Source of the DNA: Sphingobacterium hotanense | Lineage (GTDB): Bacteria; Bacteroidota; Bacteroidia; Sphingobacteriales; Sphingobacteriaceae | Direction: 5' to 3' | Length of the DNA stretch: 64,000 nt | Assembly: GCF_008274825.1 (NCBI RefSeq) | Contig: NZ_CP030848.1 | Span: 868,001 to 932,000, forward strand | Shown: in pieces, positions 1 through 10,144 of the stretch | Layout: each line of letters opens with the position of its first letter | Position numbering within the stretch: the stretch's first letter is position 1 | Program-made: the position numbers and the translations under genes | Notes under the pieces: generated by a model | Told to the model about the DNA's origin: nothing | Databases searched by the model: none | The model's input: the letters and a program-made list of their open reading frames with translations, nothing else

Positions 1-81
1 TTGGAAGTAGTGTTCATCAAAATATCGTTCTTTTTTGAGGTTACTAATATACATTTAATATACTATTTTAAACTTTGTAAT

Positions 82-627
82 ATGCATAAACGTATTTTAT
101 CCTTTTTGTCCTTATTAACGATGGTGTTAATTTTAGGAAGTTGCGGTGCGCAGAAAAAATCAACTGTTGGTGGTACAGAGACTTCGCAAGGTCCTACTGC
201 GTCGCAGTGGCGCGCTGGTGTTAAAGGTAAATGGGTGTTGAATTCTGTTGAACGTGAAAACATTCCGAGCACTTATACGATCAAGAACATTTTTGATGAA
301 GCTCCTGTAGATTGTTTCATCGGTTCGGTTTGGGATTTACCGGGTGGTGCGCAACGCGGAACGATTACTTTCAACGCTGATGGCACTTTATGTGCAAATG
401 GTGCTGTTCGTAACATCGTTTGGTCTATTTTTAACCCTGGAAAAACAGGTGGTGAGCCGGCGTTTCAATTTAAGAAAGTATACGCTGGAGACAAAGCATC
501 TAATGTGACTAGCGGATACCGCTTAGATCTTTCTTTCGCTGATGAGAACGGTATGACGATGCGTATGCCGATTCCATTGGATCAAGGACAAGGTTACTTG
601 GTGTTCAATTTCTCACGCGCTAACTAA
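82..627 (+). CDS. Lipocalin-like lipoprotein
   Basis: Predicted exported lipoprotein of 181 residues. The start at 82 is chosen because it gives a clean lipoprotein signal: a K/R pair, a hydrophobic stretch and a lipobox ending LILGSC, with Cys near residue 21. The open frame continues upstream to base 1, but that part has no signal-peptide character. The mature part has a GKW motif, a central TITFNADGTL strand-turn and a C-terminal YLVFNF strand, which resembles the small lipocalin-like beta-barrel domains common in Bacteroidota. The ligand is unknown. The sequence TTTTAAACTTTG lies 3 bases before the ATG and resembles a -7 promoter element with one extra spacer base. A strong terminator follows the gene, so it is probably monocistronic. 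Confidence 0.75.
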   Translation: MHKRILSFLSLLTMVLILGSCGAQKKSTVGGTETSQGPTASQWRAGVKGKWVLNSVERENIPSTYTIKNIFDEAPVDCFIGSVWDLPGGAQRGTITFNADGTLCANGAVRNIVWSIFNPGKTGGEPAFQFKKVYAGDKASNVTSGYRLDLSFADENGMTMRMPIPLDQGQGYLVFNFSRAN

Positions 628-650
628 GAATAGCACAGAAAAAACTTTAA

Positions 651-681
651 GCCGCAGAAATTTTCTGCGGCTTTGTTGTTT
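651..681 (+). terminator. Rho-independent terminator after lipocalin-like gene
   Basis: A GC-rich stem of 9 pairs (GCCGCAGAA / TTCTGCGGC, bases 651-671, loop of 3) is followed by a T-rich run. It separates the lipoprotein gene from gmd. Confidence 0.85.
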
Positions 682-688
682 AAACATC

Positions 689-718
689 AATTGTTTGCAT
701 TAATTTTAAATATATTTG
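689..718 (+). promoter_or_regulatory. Promoter of gmd
   Basis: A perfect Bacteroidota -7 element TATATTTG occupies 711-718. A TTG at 691-693 lies 17 bases upstream as a plausible -33 element. The gmd start lies 19 or 34 bases downstream, depending on the ATG used. Confidence 0.6.
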
Positions 719-752
719 CGTAATTTTTACGCATTGGATGAATCCACAACAT

Positions 753-1889
753 ATGAAAGTCGCACTAATTACAGGGATTACGGGTCAGGATGGCGCATAT
801 CTAGCTGAATTTCTATTGAAAAAAGGCTATATGGTCCATGGGTTGAAAAGAAGAAGTTCCTTGTTCAACACCGATCGCATCGATCACTTATATCAGGATC
901 CTCATGAGTTAGGGAGGAATTTCGTGCTTCATTACGGTGATTTAACGGATTCTACTAATTTAATTCGCGTGATACAAGAGACGCGCCCGCATGAGATTTA
1001 CAATCTCGCAGCGCAATCGCATGTGAAAGTAAGTTTTGATACGCCAGAGTACACGGCGAATGCTGACGGTATCGGGATGTTGCGCATCTTGGAAGCTGTT
1101 CGTCTTTTAGGCTTAATCGAACATACGAAAGTCTATCAGGCATCAACTTCTGAGCTTTACGGTTTGGTGCAAGAAGTTCCGCAGAGCGAAAGCACTCCGT
1201 TTTATCCACGTAGCCCATATGCTGTTGCTAAAATGTATGCATACTGGATTACGGTGAATTACCGCGAAGCTTACAACATGTTTGCTTGCAACGGAATTTT
1301 ATTTAACCATGAAAGTCCTGTCCGCGGAGAGACATTCGTTACGCGTAAGATTACAAGAGCAGCCGCGAAAATCGCATTGGGATTGCAAGATAAACTCTAT
1401 TTAGGAAATTTATCGGCACAGCGCGATTGGGGGCATGCAAGAGACTATGTAGAAGCAATGTGGCTTATATTACAGCAGGAGAAGCCGGAAGACTTTGTTA
1501 TTGCAACAGGTGTGACGACCACAGTGCGTGAATTTGTTCGCATGGCTTTCGCCGAGTTAGGAATTGAGATTGAGTTTAGCGGAAAAGGGGAGGCTGAAAA
1601 AGCGGTTATCATTGATCGCGACGAAGAGCGATTGCAGGAATTGGGTCTTAGCGCTGAGCACATCAAGTTAGGACAGACTGTAGTGAAAGTGGATCCGCAA
1701 TATTATCGTCCGACGGAAGTTGATCTATTGATTGGTGATCCTTCTAAGGCGCAGAGCAAACTGGGCTGGAAACCAAGGTATTCGCTTGATATGTTGGTGA
1801 ATGAGATGGTTCTTTCGGATTTGAAAGTTATGCAGCGTGAAGAATACTTAAAGAAAGGCGGTTTCACAACTTTAAATTATTTCGAATAA
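753..1889 (+). CDS. gmd: GDP-mannose 4,6-dehydratase
   Basis: Extended SDR enzyme that converts GDP-D-mannose to GDP-4-keto-6-deoxymannose, the first committed step to GDP-fucose and related deoxysugars for surface polysaccharides. The N-terminus [14 protein letters not shown] holds the GxxGxxG NADP-binding loop. STSELYG and the catalytic YAVAK (Tyr about residue 156) follow, then the GMD signature [15 protein letters not shown]. The 378-residue length is normal for the family. I prefer the ATG at 753 because the nucleotide-binding strand begins there; an in-frame ATG at 738 would add five residues. No GDP-fucose synthase gene (fcl) follows, so the second step must be encoded elsewhere. The gene has its own promoter. 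Confidence 0.95.
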   Translation: MKVALITGITGQDGAYLAEFLLKKGYMVHGLKRRSSLFNTDRIDHLYQDPHELGRNFVLHYGDLTDSTNLIRVIQETRPHEIYNLAAQSHVKVSFDTPEYTANADGIGMLRILEAVRLLGLIEHTKVYQASTSELYGLVQEVPQSESTPFYPRSPYAVAKMYAYWITVNYREAYNMFACNGILFNHESPVRGETFVTRKITRAAAKIALGLQDKLYLGNLSAQRDWGHARDYVEAMWLILQQEKPEDFVIATGVTTTVREFVRMAFAELGIEIEFSGKGEAEKAVIIDRDEERLQELGLSAEHIKLGQTVVKVDPQYYRPTEVDLLIGDPSKAQSKLGWKPRYSLDMLVNEMVLSDLKVMQREEYLKKGGFTTLNYFE

Positions 1890-2007
1890 TTGGAGTTGGA
1901 ACAGTTTTTGCGTTTGGTTTTACGAATATGTTAATAGAATATTAAACGTACGTTGTCTGATTGATTTAATCGAATCTTCGCTGGGATAACATGTACGTGC
2001 AAGCATC

Positions 2008-2949
2008 ATGAAAACAGGAATACAAAATACAGGAATGAATGAGGATCAAGAACAGGTTGCGGTAAAACGCGATAGTTCGAAGATTTACTTTTTCATTATA
2101 GCGATAGCGGCACTTTTAGCGACGAATATATATTTCTACGTAAAGTTTAAGTCATCGGGTGAGAAGCTTTATACCGTGACTTTGCAGAAAGAAAGTTTGC
2201 AATCGGAGATTGATCGTATCGAGGCAGAGTTGGATAATATCAGATCCCAGTCGAACGGTTCGACTGAAGATTTTCAATCGGCAGAACAGGTTGTTCGTTT
2301 AAAAATTGAAGAATTGCGCAACGGTTTAGAAAGCGGCGAGATTACTGATGAACAAATTGAGAATGCTAAACAGCAAGTTTATCAGTTGAAGACGCAGGTT
2401 TCTAGAATGAAGGACGAGGTGACGGAATTACGTATTAAAAACGAACTGCTGGCTGAAGCGAATTCGGATTTGAAGAATGAGGTAACAGCTACGAGGCAAC
2501 GCTCTGAAAACCTAAGCAAAGAAACTAAGGTCTTGAACGAGAAAATTAATAAAGCATCTTCCATCAAAGTTTCAAACATTCATATTGCCGGAGTTGAAGA
2601 AAAGAAGGGTGGCGTGATAGAGATTGAGACGAAATCGAAACGCATCGATAAGCTTCAAATCAGCTTTACGGTAGCTGATAATCCTTTGGCGAGTACGGGC
2701 AAGAAGGATATTTTTGTTCGCGTAATCAATCCGAAAGGCAATTTAGAGGCAAACTCAGAGGATATTTTTTATGTGCATGGTGAAAAGTTACAGTATAGTT
2801 TCAAGCAAAGCATAAACTTTACAAACAACGGTCAAGAGTATCAGATGGAATGGGGCAACAACGGCGAGCGTTTTCAAAAAGGCGCTTATACGATATTGCT
2901 TTATGCGGATAATTCCATCATGGGAAGAGCATCTATTGTATTGAAATAA
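2008..2949 (+). CDS. Membrane-anchored coiled-coil protein, unknown function
   Basis: I do not recognise a named family. The 313-residue protein has a short polar N-terminus and one transmembrane segment (about residues 26-47). A long heptad-patterned coiled coil follows (about 50-185), rich in E, K, Q and L. A C-terminal domain (about 190-313) is rich in beta strands, with segments such as KLQISFTVADN and KGAYTILLYAD. The arrangement suggests an inner-membrane protein whose rod and globular domain lie on one side of the membrane. A second in-frame ATG nine codons downstream is possible. The gene stands alone: gmd ends 118 bases upstream and a strong terminator follows. Confidence 0.7.
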   Translation: MKTGIQNTGMNEDQEQVAVKRDSSKIYFFIIAIAALLATNIYFYVKFKSSGEKLYTVTLQKESLQSEIDRIEAELDNIRSQSNGSTEDFQSAEQVVRLKIEELRNGLESGEITDEQIENAKQQVYQLKTQVSRMKDEVTELRIKNELLAEANSDLKNEVTATRQRSENLSKETKVLNEKINKASSIKVSNIHIAGVEEKKGGVIEIETKSKRIDKLQISFTVADNPLASTGKKDIFVRVINPKGNLEANSEDIFYVHGEKLQYSFKQSINFTNNGQEYQMEWGNNGERFQKGAYTILLYADNSIMGRASIVLK

Positions 2950-2971
2950 TAAAGGTATTATACTATTATAG

Positions 2972-3006
2972 AAAAGCGGGTTTTCCAACTGGGAAACCCG
3001 CTTTTT
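2972..3006 (+). terminator. Rho-independent terminator
   Basis: An A-rich/GC stem (AAAAGCGGGTTT pairing with AAACCCGCTTTT) with a small loop is followed by T residues, 22 bases after the coiled-coil gene. Confidence 0.9.
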
Positions 3007-3333
3007 CGTTATTTAATAATTCCTTTTGATTATATTTTTCTGGAGGTATTGATTTCAATGTAGTGTTGAAGTTCCCTTTTTGATGGTGTTAGATGATTGA
3101 TTTATGTCCCAAAAGGTGAATAGAGGGGATGAAGAGACTATTTATTCGACTCCTTTAGCATATGTAAGCCCGTTATCTTCAGGGCATGCATTTCAGAGCT
3201 CGCTGAAGTCTTTATTATATCGACCGGTATAAATGGTCCTTTAATGAATATCTTCACTTACACAGCTTTTTTGCTGGTAAACAATATGGGAATATAGACT
3301 TAATAATACCGCGCCGGTAAATGCCGGTGTTGT
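3007..3333. other. Intergenic stretch between convergent genes
   Basis: This lies between the terminator of the coiled-coil gene and the stop of the oppositely oriented kinase gene. A weak hairpin with CCGG arms near 3309-3322 could end the kinase transcript, but it lacks a convincing T run. I see no ORF, RNA gene or repeat. Confidence 0.5.
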
Positions 3334-6300
3334 TTATCCTTCTAACATTTCCTCGTTATAAAGCGGAAGAATAATGGTAAAGGTGGTGCCGATTCCTTCG
3401 AATGTCGTAAAAGATATTTGTCCCTTCATGGACTCTACTGTTTTCTTTACAAAGGCTAATCCTAGACCAGTTCCAGAGCTTTTGGTTGTAAAGTTCGGTT
3501 GGAAGATCTTAGGTACTAACTCGCTCGGAATTCCCAGGCCATTATCCTTCAATAAGATGCGTACGTGTTTCTCATCCGCATAATCTACCAATACACTAAT
3601 GAGGTGTTTTTTGCGTGTTATGGATGCCTCTAATGAGTTTTTCAGTAGGTTGTTGAAGGTTCTTAGCAACTGATCCTTATCGCCCAATACGTAGATGTTT
3701 TCCTGATCAGTATTGTTGATTACTTTGATATAAGTATTATGCGTATTGTGGTACACATTCGCCGATTTATTGATTTTCTCAATAATATTGATTTTTGTCA
3801 GGTTGGTATCCGGGAGTTTTGCAAAATTCGAGAATTCGGTTGCTATTTTCGATAAGCTGTTGATTTGCTCAATGAATGAATTAGAGAACTTGTAGAATCT
3901 TTCTTCAAAACGAGGGTCGCCTTCTCGGTAACTTCGAGAAAGTTGCTGTATGCCCAGCTTCATTGGTGTTAACGGGTTCTTGATTTCGTGGGCGATCTGT
4001 TTGGCCATCTCTCGCCATGCATATTCACGTTCCGCATTCATCAATTGCTTCGCATTTTCCTCCAACTTAACAATCATGTAATTGTACTCCTTGATCAAGG
4101 CGCCGATCTCATCGTCTCTCTCCCAATAGAGCGGCTCGTTAGGCTTATTGCTGAAGATAGTTTCTGATAGCTTTCTACCGATTAAACTCAATGGTTTAGT
4201 AATTGAATTAGCTACTAGAACCGTAAAGAATCCAAACGCCAAGATGATGATGGTATAGATGTTCAATAAGGTGTTAAGAAGTAAGTTCTGGCTGGCATTT
4301 TCTTGTTCTGCCGTCGTAAAATACGGGATATTCAGAAAGAGGACCGTGTTGTAGTCATTATTTCTGATAGCTGCAAAGCTTGAATTATATTCGAACTTGA
4401 CAAGCTTCTCTTTCAAGAATAAATCTGTCTTCTTGCGGATGTTCAGGTTATTGAAAGCTGTCGGATTGATATAGGTGGAGATAAGCTCCATATCGTAAAT
4501 TCGCGGCTGTGAAGTGTATCGAAGCTTTCCGTTCTTATCGTATAAGTTGAAGTCTGTTACCGAAGTTTCGGACAGCTTTTGCAAGATTTCTTCAAAACGG
4601 TTTTCATCGAGGTTCGGTGACTCCTGCATTAGACTTTCAATCTTATTGACAACATCGAGAATATATTTCTGGCGTTGCTCTACAGAATCCTTTTCTAGCT
4701 GGTAGGAGATACTGATAAACGTAATCAAACCGGAGATGACAATAGCAAATATTACCACGCCGACAATCATGGTTTGAATACGGGTACTATATTGAACCCG
4801 GTTTACCAGAAGTTTGAAGTGGTATTTAACGCTGTTGAAGTTAAATGCTCGGCGTGTGACCGTGGTACTTACATAGCGAATAAAATTAAAGAATAGGAAG
4901 AAGGTGTAAAGACTCAGGAATAAGAATGAAAAGATAGCGATAGACTGCCAGAAGTTTAACTGAGGCGTACTTACCACTAAACTGGTATGGTTGTCTGGTC
5001 GATAGATGACGTGGAAATAGCCATTGTAGTTTTCATTATTGGTGTATTGGCCAATTTTGCTAGCAAAGTTATCGTCTCTATTCGGATAGGTAAATGAACC
5101 ATTCTGCGTCACTAAGTATCCGTCGCGATACAGGGCGAAGGATGAGGCAAGCTGCTTGTGTTTGTTGATGAACTCGGAACGACTGTCGGCTAAAATAACA
5201 GGGTAATTCAATGAAGCGTTGAAGGCTTTATTCTTGAAGTTCAGATAAACCTGCACCAGGTCTTCCTTGCCATTACGAACGATAGGTATTTCAAACTGTA
5301 GGAAATATTCGTGCGTCCCTAATTCACTTCTTACTCGATAGAAGTTCTGCGTCTGTGGTACTTTCGTTGAGTTGTTGATTACCTTTTCACGGTATTCCTC
5401 TATCTTATCTGAGTTATAATGCTCGAGTGGTCTTTGATCGTAGTAGTAATAACTATTGAATTCAAATTTAGACAGATAGCCACTGAAGTAATGTGTTTTG
5501 AGGTATTGGTTGATGATATCAGTCTGCGTATTCGGGAGACTGATGGTGAACAACTGTTTTAGTTGCTCATCTTTTAAAATATCTTTTTCAAGATCTACGA
5601 ATAGGGCAAGGGCATTAAAGTCGTCTTCGGCTTCCAATTGTCCTAGTGTCACTTTCATTTCCTGTTCCACCTTATCATGCACACTGCGCATATATACGGA
5701 CGTCGCCATGAAGGCTAGGAAAACCAACGTTAGGATAAAGGTCGGTAGGTTGAGGCTCATGCGCATATTGCTATATGCTCTCAACATGATAACGCCCGCT
5801 AGGAATATATTGAAGAAAGTATTTTCACCGATAATAATGGCATTCAGGATAATGGCCGTTACTAAAGCAATCAGCTGCAGATTTAAGAAAGAGGTCGTAT
5901 TGGGTAGGATGTTTTTGAGAAACCCAACGATCGTATCAATGAAATATAGCAGGATGACCATATTGACACAAAAGATCAATGTGTTGATCCAACTGTAGGT
6001 GTCAAACGATAAGAGCTGTGTGAAGTCGAGGCTTACTTGTGAGCTATTTGTTATTAATGTCGATAAGTGGTAGAAGAGTAGGTTCGAAACGAAATAGATG
6101 CTCAATATTGACGCTAATGCGATCAATCCCGATAGGGTTGGTTTCTTCCAAGTCTCGGGGAATTTTAAGAAGCCCATAACTGATCGAACATAGAACACAA
6201 ACCAGATGACGAAAAAGGTCGTCATCAGGAAGGCCCAAAGATTCGGAAGGATCGGACTAAATGCATAATACTTTGGATTAAATAACCCTAAGCTGGATTG

Positions 6301-7095
6301 AGAGGCAAGCCAGTTGGTTTTTAAATCAACGTAGCGAGTCAACATTAAAATTAAGGCAAAGAATGCTATCGACAGCCATGGTCGACCATTCTTAGCAGTC
6401 ATATAACTAACGTTGTGAACAAAAATCAGAAAGCATAAGGACGCGAATATCCAACAGATGAACTGTATGTTGATGAAGATGTTATCATGTTTACCTTCGC
6501 TCAGCTTTACAGAAAACAAATAAGATCCGTTGTTGCTATATATATTCTTGATGTTTTCGGTATCCGTATAATCCGCAATGGCAAGGTTGTCAGACTTCAA
6601 TAAAGTCACATTGAAGATATTTTCTAAATACTGGTTTGTAAATGGAAAATCAGCTTTTATGGGGATAATCGCCAATAGGGAGCTGTTATCTGAAAGCACT
6701 TTCTTCTTAACGACCAGATGCCGGTTATCTTCTTTTATATAATTAACGTCCGATTGAAAGCCGAGGTCATTGACTGGAACAAATAGGTTTGTACTCCAGA
6801 AGATGGGCTGATGGTTCTTATAAACGAAAAAAAAGATCCGCTCTTTTGCTCCAATCTTTTTAGTGATATCTAATGCTTGTGTAGGGTAGATCTCCACATT
6901 TTGAAAAGCTTTCATCATGCTGGAGTCTGCAAAAAACTGGTCTACCAGTTCTTCCGAACGGTGTAGGTTGTTGGAGAGCGTGCGGGTATCTAATTCCAAC
7001 ATATCTTCCTTGGTGACGATATTGTTAATCGTGATAGCCGTCGTTAAGAATAAAACTGTTAGAATCAGTAGAAGAATTCGTATTCTATTACCCAT
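3334..7095 (-). CDS. NtrY-like multi-pass sensor histidine kinase
   Basis: Very large (1253 residues) membrane histidine kinase. The N-terminal half alternates hydrophobic helices with long extracytoplasmic stretches. A further transmembrane pair brackets a periplasmic sensor region (about residues 770-955). A HAMP domain follows (about 960-1015, around SITKPLSLIGRKL). The HisKA motif REMAKQIAHEIKNPLTPMKL places the phospho-accepting His at 1036. The ATPase domain shows N-box NLLKNSLEAS, G1 KDNGLGIP, F-box KIFQPNFTTK and G2 GTGLGLA. The IAHEIKNPLTPMK form is typical of NtrY-like kinases. No response regulator gene lies next to it, so its partner is elsewhere. Transcription is monocistronic as far as visible. 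Confidence 0.85.
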   Translation of the reverse strand: MGNRIRILLLILTVLFLTTAITINNIVTKEDMLELDTRTLSNNLHRSEELVDQFFADSSMMKAFQNVEIYPTQALDITKKIGAKERIFFFVYKNHQPIFWSTNLFVPVNDLGFQSDVNYIKEDNRHLVVKKKVLSDNSSLLAIIPIKADFPFTNQYLENIFNVTLLKSDNLAIADYTDTENIKNIYSNNGSYLFSVKLSEGKHDNIFINIQFICWIFASLCFLIFVHNVSYMTAKNGRPWLSIAFFALILMLTRYVDLKTNWLASQSSLGLFNPKYYAFSPILPNLWAFLMTTFFVIWFVFYVRSVMGFLKFPETWKKPTLSGLIALASILSIYFVSNLLFYHLSTLITNSSQVSLDFTQLLSFDTYSWINTLIFCVNMVILLYFIDTIVGFLKNILPNTTSFLNLQLIALVTAIILNAIIIGENTFFNIFLAGVIMLRAYSNMRMSLNLPTFILTLVFLAFMATSVYMRSVHDKVEQEMKVTLGQLEAEDDFNALALFVDLEKDILKDEQLKQLFTISLPNTQTDIINQYLKTHYFSGYLSKFEFNSYYYYDQRPLEHYNSDKIEEYREKVINNSTKVPQTQNFYRVRSELGTHEYFLQFEIPIVRNGKEDLVQVYLNFKNKAFNASLNYPVILADSRSEFINKHKQLASSFALYRDGYLVTQNGSFTYPNRDDNFASKIGQYTNNENYNGYFHVIYRPDNHTSLVVSTPQLNFWQSIAIFSFLFLSLYTFFLFFNFIRYVSTTVTRRAFNFNSVKYHFKLLVNRVQYSTRIQTMIVGVVIFAIVISGLITFISISYQLEKDSVEQRQKYILDVVNKIESLMQESPNLDENRFEEILQKLSETSVTDFNLYDKNGKLRYTSQPRIYDMELISTYINPTAFNNLNIRKKTDLFLKEKLVKFEYNSSFAAIRNNDYNTVLFLNIPYFTTAEQENASQNLLLNTLLNIYTIIILAFGFFTVLVANSITKPLSLIGRKLSETIFSNKPNEPLYWERDDEIGALIKEYNYMIVKLEENAKQLMNAEREYAWREMAKQIAHEIKNPLTPMKLGIQQLSRSYREGDPRFEERFYKFSNSFIEQINSLSKIATEFSNFAKLPDTNLTKINIIEKINKSANVYHNTHNTYIKVINNTDQENIYVLGDKDQLLRTFNNLLKNSLEASITRKKHLISVLVDYADEKHVRILLKDNGLGIPSELVPKIFQPNFTTKSSGTGLGLAFVKKTVESMKGQISFTTFEGIGTTFTIILPLYNEEMLEG

Positions 7096-7288
7096 TAAGA
7101 TTTAAGATTATTAAGGGTAAATATAAACAAAACTTTCAGCATTCCACTTAATGGATAAAGCGAATGAAAGTACTTTTAAGCAGTATTTTAGAAGAATTTA
7201 GTGTGTATAACTACAATACTGATGTGAAGATTGCGATTGCAGCCGGCATTCAGATGAATAGCTGGGACAATAACAGGGTAGAAGACAT

Positions 7289-7320
7289 AAAAAAAGTCCT
7301 CGTAAAATGCTTACGAGGAC
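7289..7320 (-). terminator. Terminator of the sdhCAB operon
   Basis: On the minus strand, stem GTCCTCGTAA / TTACGAGGAC (7296-7305 with 7311-7320) has a 5-base loop and is followed by seven T. It lies 23 bases past the sdhB stop. Confidence 0.92.
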
Positions 7321-7342
7321 CTTATAGCTTAGTGAGAATTCC

Positions 7343-8116
7343 TTATGCGTGGATATCTTCTTGACGGAAGAACTTCGCAGTAAAGTACTCACGGTTCATT
7401 CTAGCGATATTTGTCAATTTAATTCCTTTTGGACATTCCGCTTCACAAGCTCCTGTGTTTGTACAGTTACCAAAGCCTTCAGCATCCATTTGATCAACCA
7501 TTGCTTGCGCACGTTCGTAACGCTCTGTTTGACCCTGAGGAAGTAACGCAAATTGAGAGATCTTAGCTGATACGAATAACATAGCTGAAGCATTTTTACA
7601 CGCTGCAACACATGCTCCACATCCGATACAGGTAGCTGATTCGAAAGCCTCGTCAGCAACGCGTTTTGGAATTGGAATAGTATTCGCATCAGGCACACCA
7701 CCAGTATTGATATTTACATATCCACCAGCTTGTTGGATGCGGTCAAAAGCAGTTCTATCTACAGCTAAATCCTTCAATACAGGAAAAGCTGCTGCACGCC
7801 ATGGTTCAATAACGATAGTTTGTCCATCGTGGAATGAACGCATGTGTAATTGACAGGTCGTAATACCGTATTTAGGACCATGCGGGCGACCATTAATTAC
7901 TAATGAACACATACCGCAGATACCTTCACGACAATCGTGGTCAAAGTAAATAGGATCTTCACCTTTACGAGTCAAATCTTCGTTCACTACATCAAGCATC
8001 TCAAGGAAAGACATATCATCAGCGATATCTTTAGCTTGGTAAGTAACGAATTGTCCTTTGTCGTTTATATTTTTTTGACGCCAAACTTTTAGCGTTAAAT
8101 TCATATGTCCACTCAT
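7343..8116 (-). CDS. sdhB: Succinate dehydrogenase iron-sulfur subunit
   Basis: Electron-transfer subunit of complex II / fumarate reductase. All three cluster motifs are present: 2Fe-2S (CREGICGMC plus a downstream Cys), 4Fe-4S ([12 protein letters not shown]) and 3Fe-4S ([14 protein letters not shown]). It passes electrons from the SdhA flavin to the haem b membrane subunit. The longest frame would begin with TTG at 8137; the ATG at 8116 ([10 protein letters not shown]) is preferred, and a second ATG at 8104 is also possible. It is the last gene of sdhC-sdhA-sdhB, 43 bases after sdhA, and is followed by a strong terminator. Confidence 0.95.
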   Translation of the reverse strand: MSGHMNLTLKVWRQKNINDKGQFVTYQAKDIADDMSFLEMLDVVNEDLTRKGEDPIYFDHDCREGICGMCSLVINGRPHGPKYGITTCQLHMRSFHDGQTIVIEPWRAAAFPVLKDLAVDRTAFDRIQQAGGYVNINTGGVPDANTIPIPKRVADEAFESATCIGCGACVAACKNASAMLFVSAKISQFALLPQGQTERYERAQAMVDQMDAEGFGNCTNTGACEAECPKGIKLTNIARMNREYFTAKFFRQEDIHA

Positions 8117-8159
8117 AATAGTAATATTGAGTATCAAAAGGCTATTGCTAGCCTTTTGC

Positions 8160-10094
8160 TTATTTATAACTTCTTTGTGTTAACTTAACGTTTTCGAATA
8201 CTAGCTCTTCTTTGTGTAGTGCTTCCGGTTGGTTATCACCTTTGTACTCCCATGCAGCAACATAAGCGTAGTGATCATCATCACGTTTTGCTTCGCCTTC
8301 TTCTGTTTGAGATTCAAGACGGAAGTGTCCTCCACATGATTCGTTACGGTTCAACGCATCGTCTACCATTAACTCTCCTAATTCTAGGAAGTCAGCAACA
8401 CGACCAGCTTTCTCTAACGACATGTTAAGTTCTTCGTTCTCACCTAATACACAAGCATTCTCCCAGAATTCTTTACGTAATTCTTGGATAAGACCTTTTG
8501 CTTTAGTCAATCCTTCAGCTGTACGCGCCATACCACAGTATTCCCACATGATATGACCAAGTTTTTTGTGAATATCATCAACAGTCTTAGTACCTCTTAG
8601 CGCTAATAATTTGTTGATTTTATCTTCTACTTCTTTACGAGTTTGCTCAAAAGCAGGGTGATTTTTATCTACTGGTTTGAAGTTTCCGATTTTAGCTAGG
8701 TAATCACCAACAGTAAATGGAATTACGAAGTAACCATCAGAAAGACCTTGCATTAAGGCAGAAGCACCTAGGCGGTTAGCACCGTGGTCAGAGAAGTTCG
8801 CTTCTCCTAAACAGTATAAACCAGGTACAGTAGTCATTAAGTTGTAATCAACCCAAACACCACCCATGGTATAGTGAACAGCAGGGTAGATACGCATTGG
8901 TTGCTCGTATGGGTTCTCATCAGTAATCTGATAGTACATATCGAACAAGTTACCATATTTCGCTTCTACTGTATCTTTTCCTAAGCGTTGGATAGCATCA
9001 GCGAAATCTAAGAATACCGCTACTCCAGATTTACCAACACCACGTCCTTCGTCAACCATTTCCTTAGCGTTACGAGAGGCAACGTCACGAGGAACTAAGT
9101 TACCGAATGAAGGATATTTTCTTTCTAAGAAGTAATCGCGATCATCTTCTTTGATGTCTTTAGGCTTCATTTCGCCTTTACGCAATTTCTCAGCTAATTC
9201 AATAGTTTTAGGAACCCATACACGACCGTCGTTACGTAATGATTCAGACATCAACGTAAGCTTCGATTGGTGATCACCAGTAACTGGGATACAAGTAGGG
9301 TGGATTTGTGTGTAACATGGGTTAGCGAAGAATGCACCACGTTTGTGTGCTCTCCATGCTGCCGTTACGTTACATCCCATTGCGTTAGTCGATAGGAAAA
9401 ACACGTTTCCATATCCACCAGTACATAATAATACCGCGTGGCCTTCATGTGATTCAATCTTTCCTGTAACTAAATCACGAGTAATAATACCGCGAGCTTC
9501 GCCATCGATCTTAACAAGATCTAACATTTCATGGCGCGTATAAGATTGTACTTTTCCTTTTTGAATCTGACGGTTAAGTGCTGAATATGCACCTAATAAT
9601 AATTGTTGTCCAGTTTGTCCACGAGCGTAGAACGTACGAGATACTTGGGCTCCACCGAATGAACGGTTATCCAATAAACCTCCGTATTCACGTGCGAAAG
9701 GAACACCTTGAGCAACACATTGATCGATGATGTTTACCGAAACCTCCGCTAAACGATATACGTTTGCTTCGCGAGCGCGGTAGTCACCACCTTTGATAGT
9801 GTCATAAAATAAACGGAAAACAGAGTCACCGTCATTTTGGTAATTTTTAGCAGCATTGATACCACCTTGTGCAGCGATAGAGTGCGCACGACGTGGTGAA
9901 TCTTGGTAGCAGAAAGTCTTTACGTTGTAACCTAATTCTGCAAGAGATGCTGCCGCAGATGCACCAGCTAAACCTGTACCAACAACGATAATCGTGAATT
10001 TACGTTTGTTGGCCGGGTTAACCAGCTTCATATCAAATTTATGTTTTGACCATTTTAGGGCCAATGGGCCTGCAGGTACTTTTGAATCTAACAT
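8160..10094 (-). CDS. sdhA: Succinate dehydrogenase flavoprotein subunit
   Basis: Catalytic FAD subunit that oxidises succinate to fumarate (or the reverse) at the cytoplasmic face. The FAD-binding motif [19 protein letters not shown] lies near residues 37-55, and the covalent flavin site is in [10 protein letters not shown]. The substrate-domain sequence HPTCIP and the conserved HTMGG and [14 protein letters not shown] segments are present. At 644 residues it matches the long form found with cytochrome b558-type SdhC in Bacteroidota. It sits between sdhC and sdhB in one operon. Confidence 0.96.
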   Translation of the reverse strand: MLDSKVPAGPLALKWSKHKFDMKLVNPANKRKFTIIVVGTGLAGASAAASLAELGYNVKTFCYQDSPRRAHSIAAQGGINAAKNYQNDGDSVFRLFYDTIKGGDYRAREANVYRLAEVSVNIIDQCVAQGVPFAREYGGLLDNRSFGGAQVSRTFYARGQTGQQLLLGAYSALNRQIQKGKVQSYTRHEMLDLVKIDGEARGIITRDLVTGKIESHEGHAVLLCTGGYGNVFFLSTNAMGCNVTAAWRAHKRGAFFANPCYTQIHPTCIPVTGDHQSKLTLMSESLRNDGRVWVPKTIELAEKLRKGEMKPKDIKEDDRDYFLERKYPSFGNLVPRDVASRNAKEMVDEGRGVGKSGVAVFLDFADAIQRLGKDTVEAKYGNLFDMYYQITDENPYEQPMRIYPAVHYTMGGVWVDYNLMTTVPGLYCLGEANFSDHGANRLGASALMQGLSDGYFVIPFTVGDYLAKIGNFKPVDKNHPAFEQTRKEVEDKINKLLALRGTKTVDDIHKKLGHIMWEYCGMARTAEGLTKAKGLIQELRKEFWENACVLGENEELNMSLEKAGRVADFLELGELMVDDALNRNESCGGHFRLESQTEEGEAKRDDDHYAYVAAWEYKGDNQPEALHKEELVFENVKLTQRSYK

Positions 10095-10144
10095 ATCCTT
10101 CTTTTATTTAGTAGATTTCGCTATTGCTTCAATCTGTAAATAAC

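Noticed and set aside
5498..5998. 166-codon plus-strand frame inside the kinase gene
   Set aside because: Antisense to a clearly conserved membrane kinase; the Ser/Arg-rich translation is typical of a shadow frame.
7164..7364. 66-codon plus-strand frame between the kinase and sdhB
   Set aside because: It runs through the sdhCAB terminator hairpin and the end of sdhB on the opposite strand, and has no recognisable domain.
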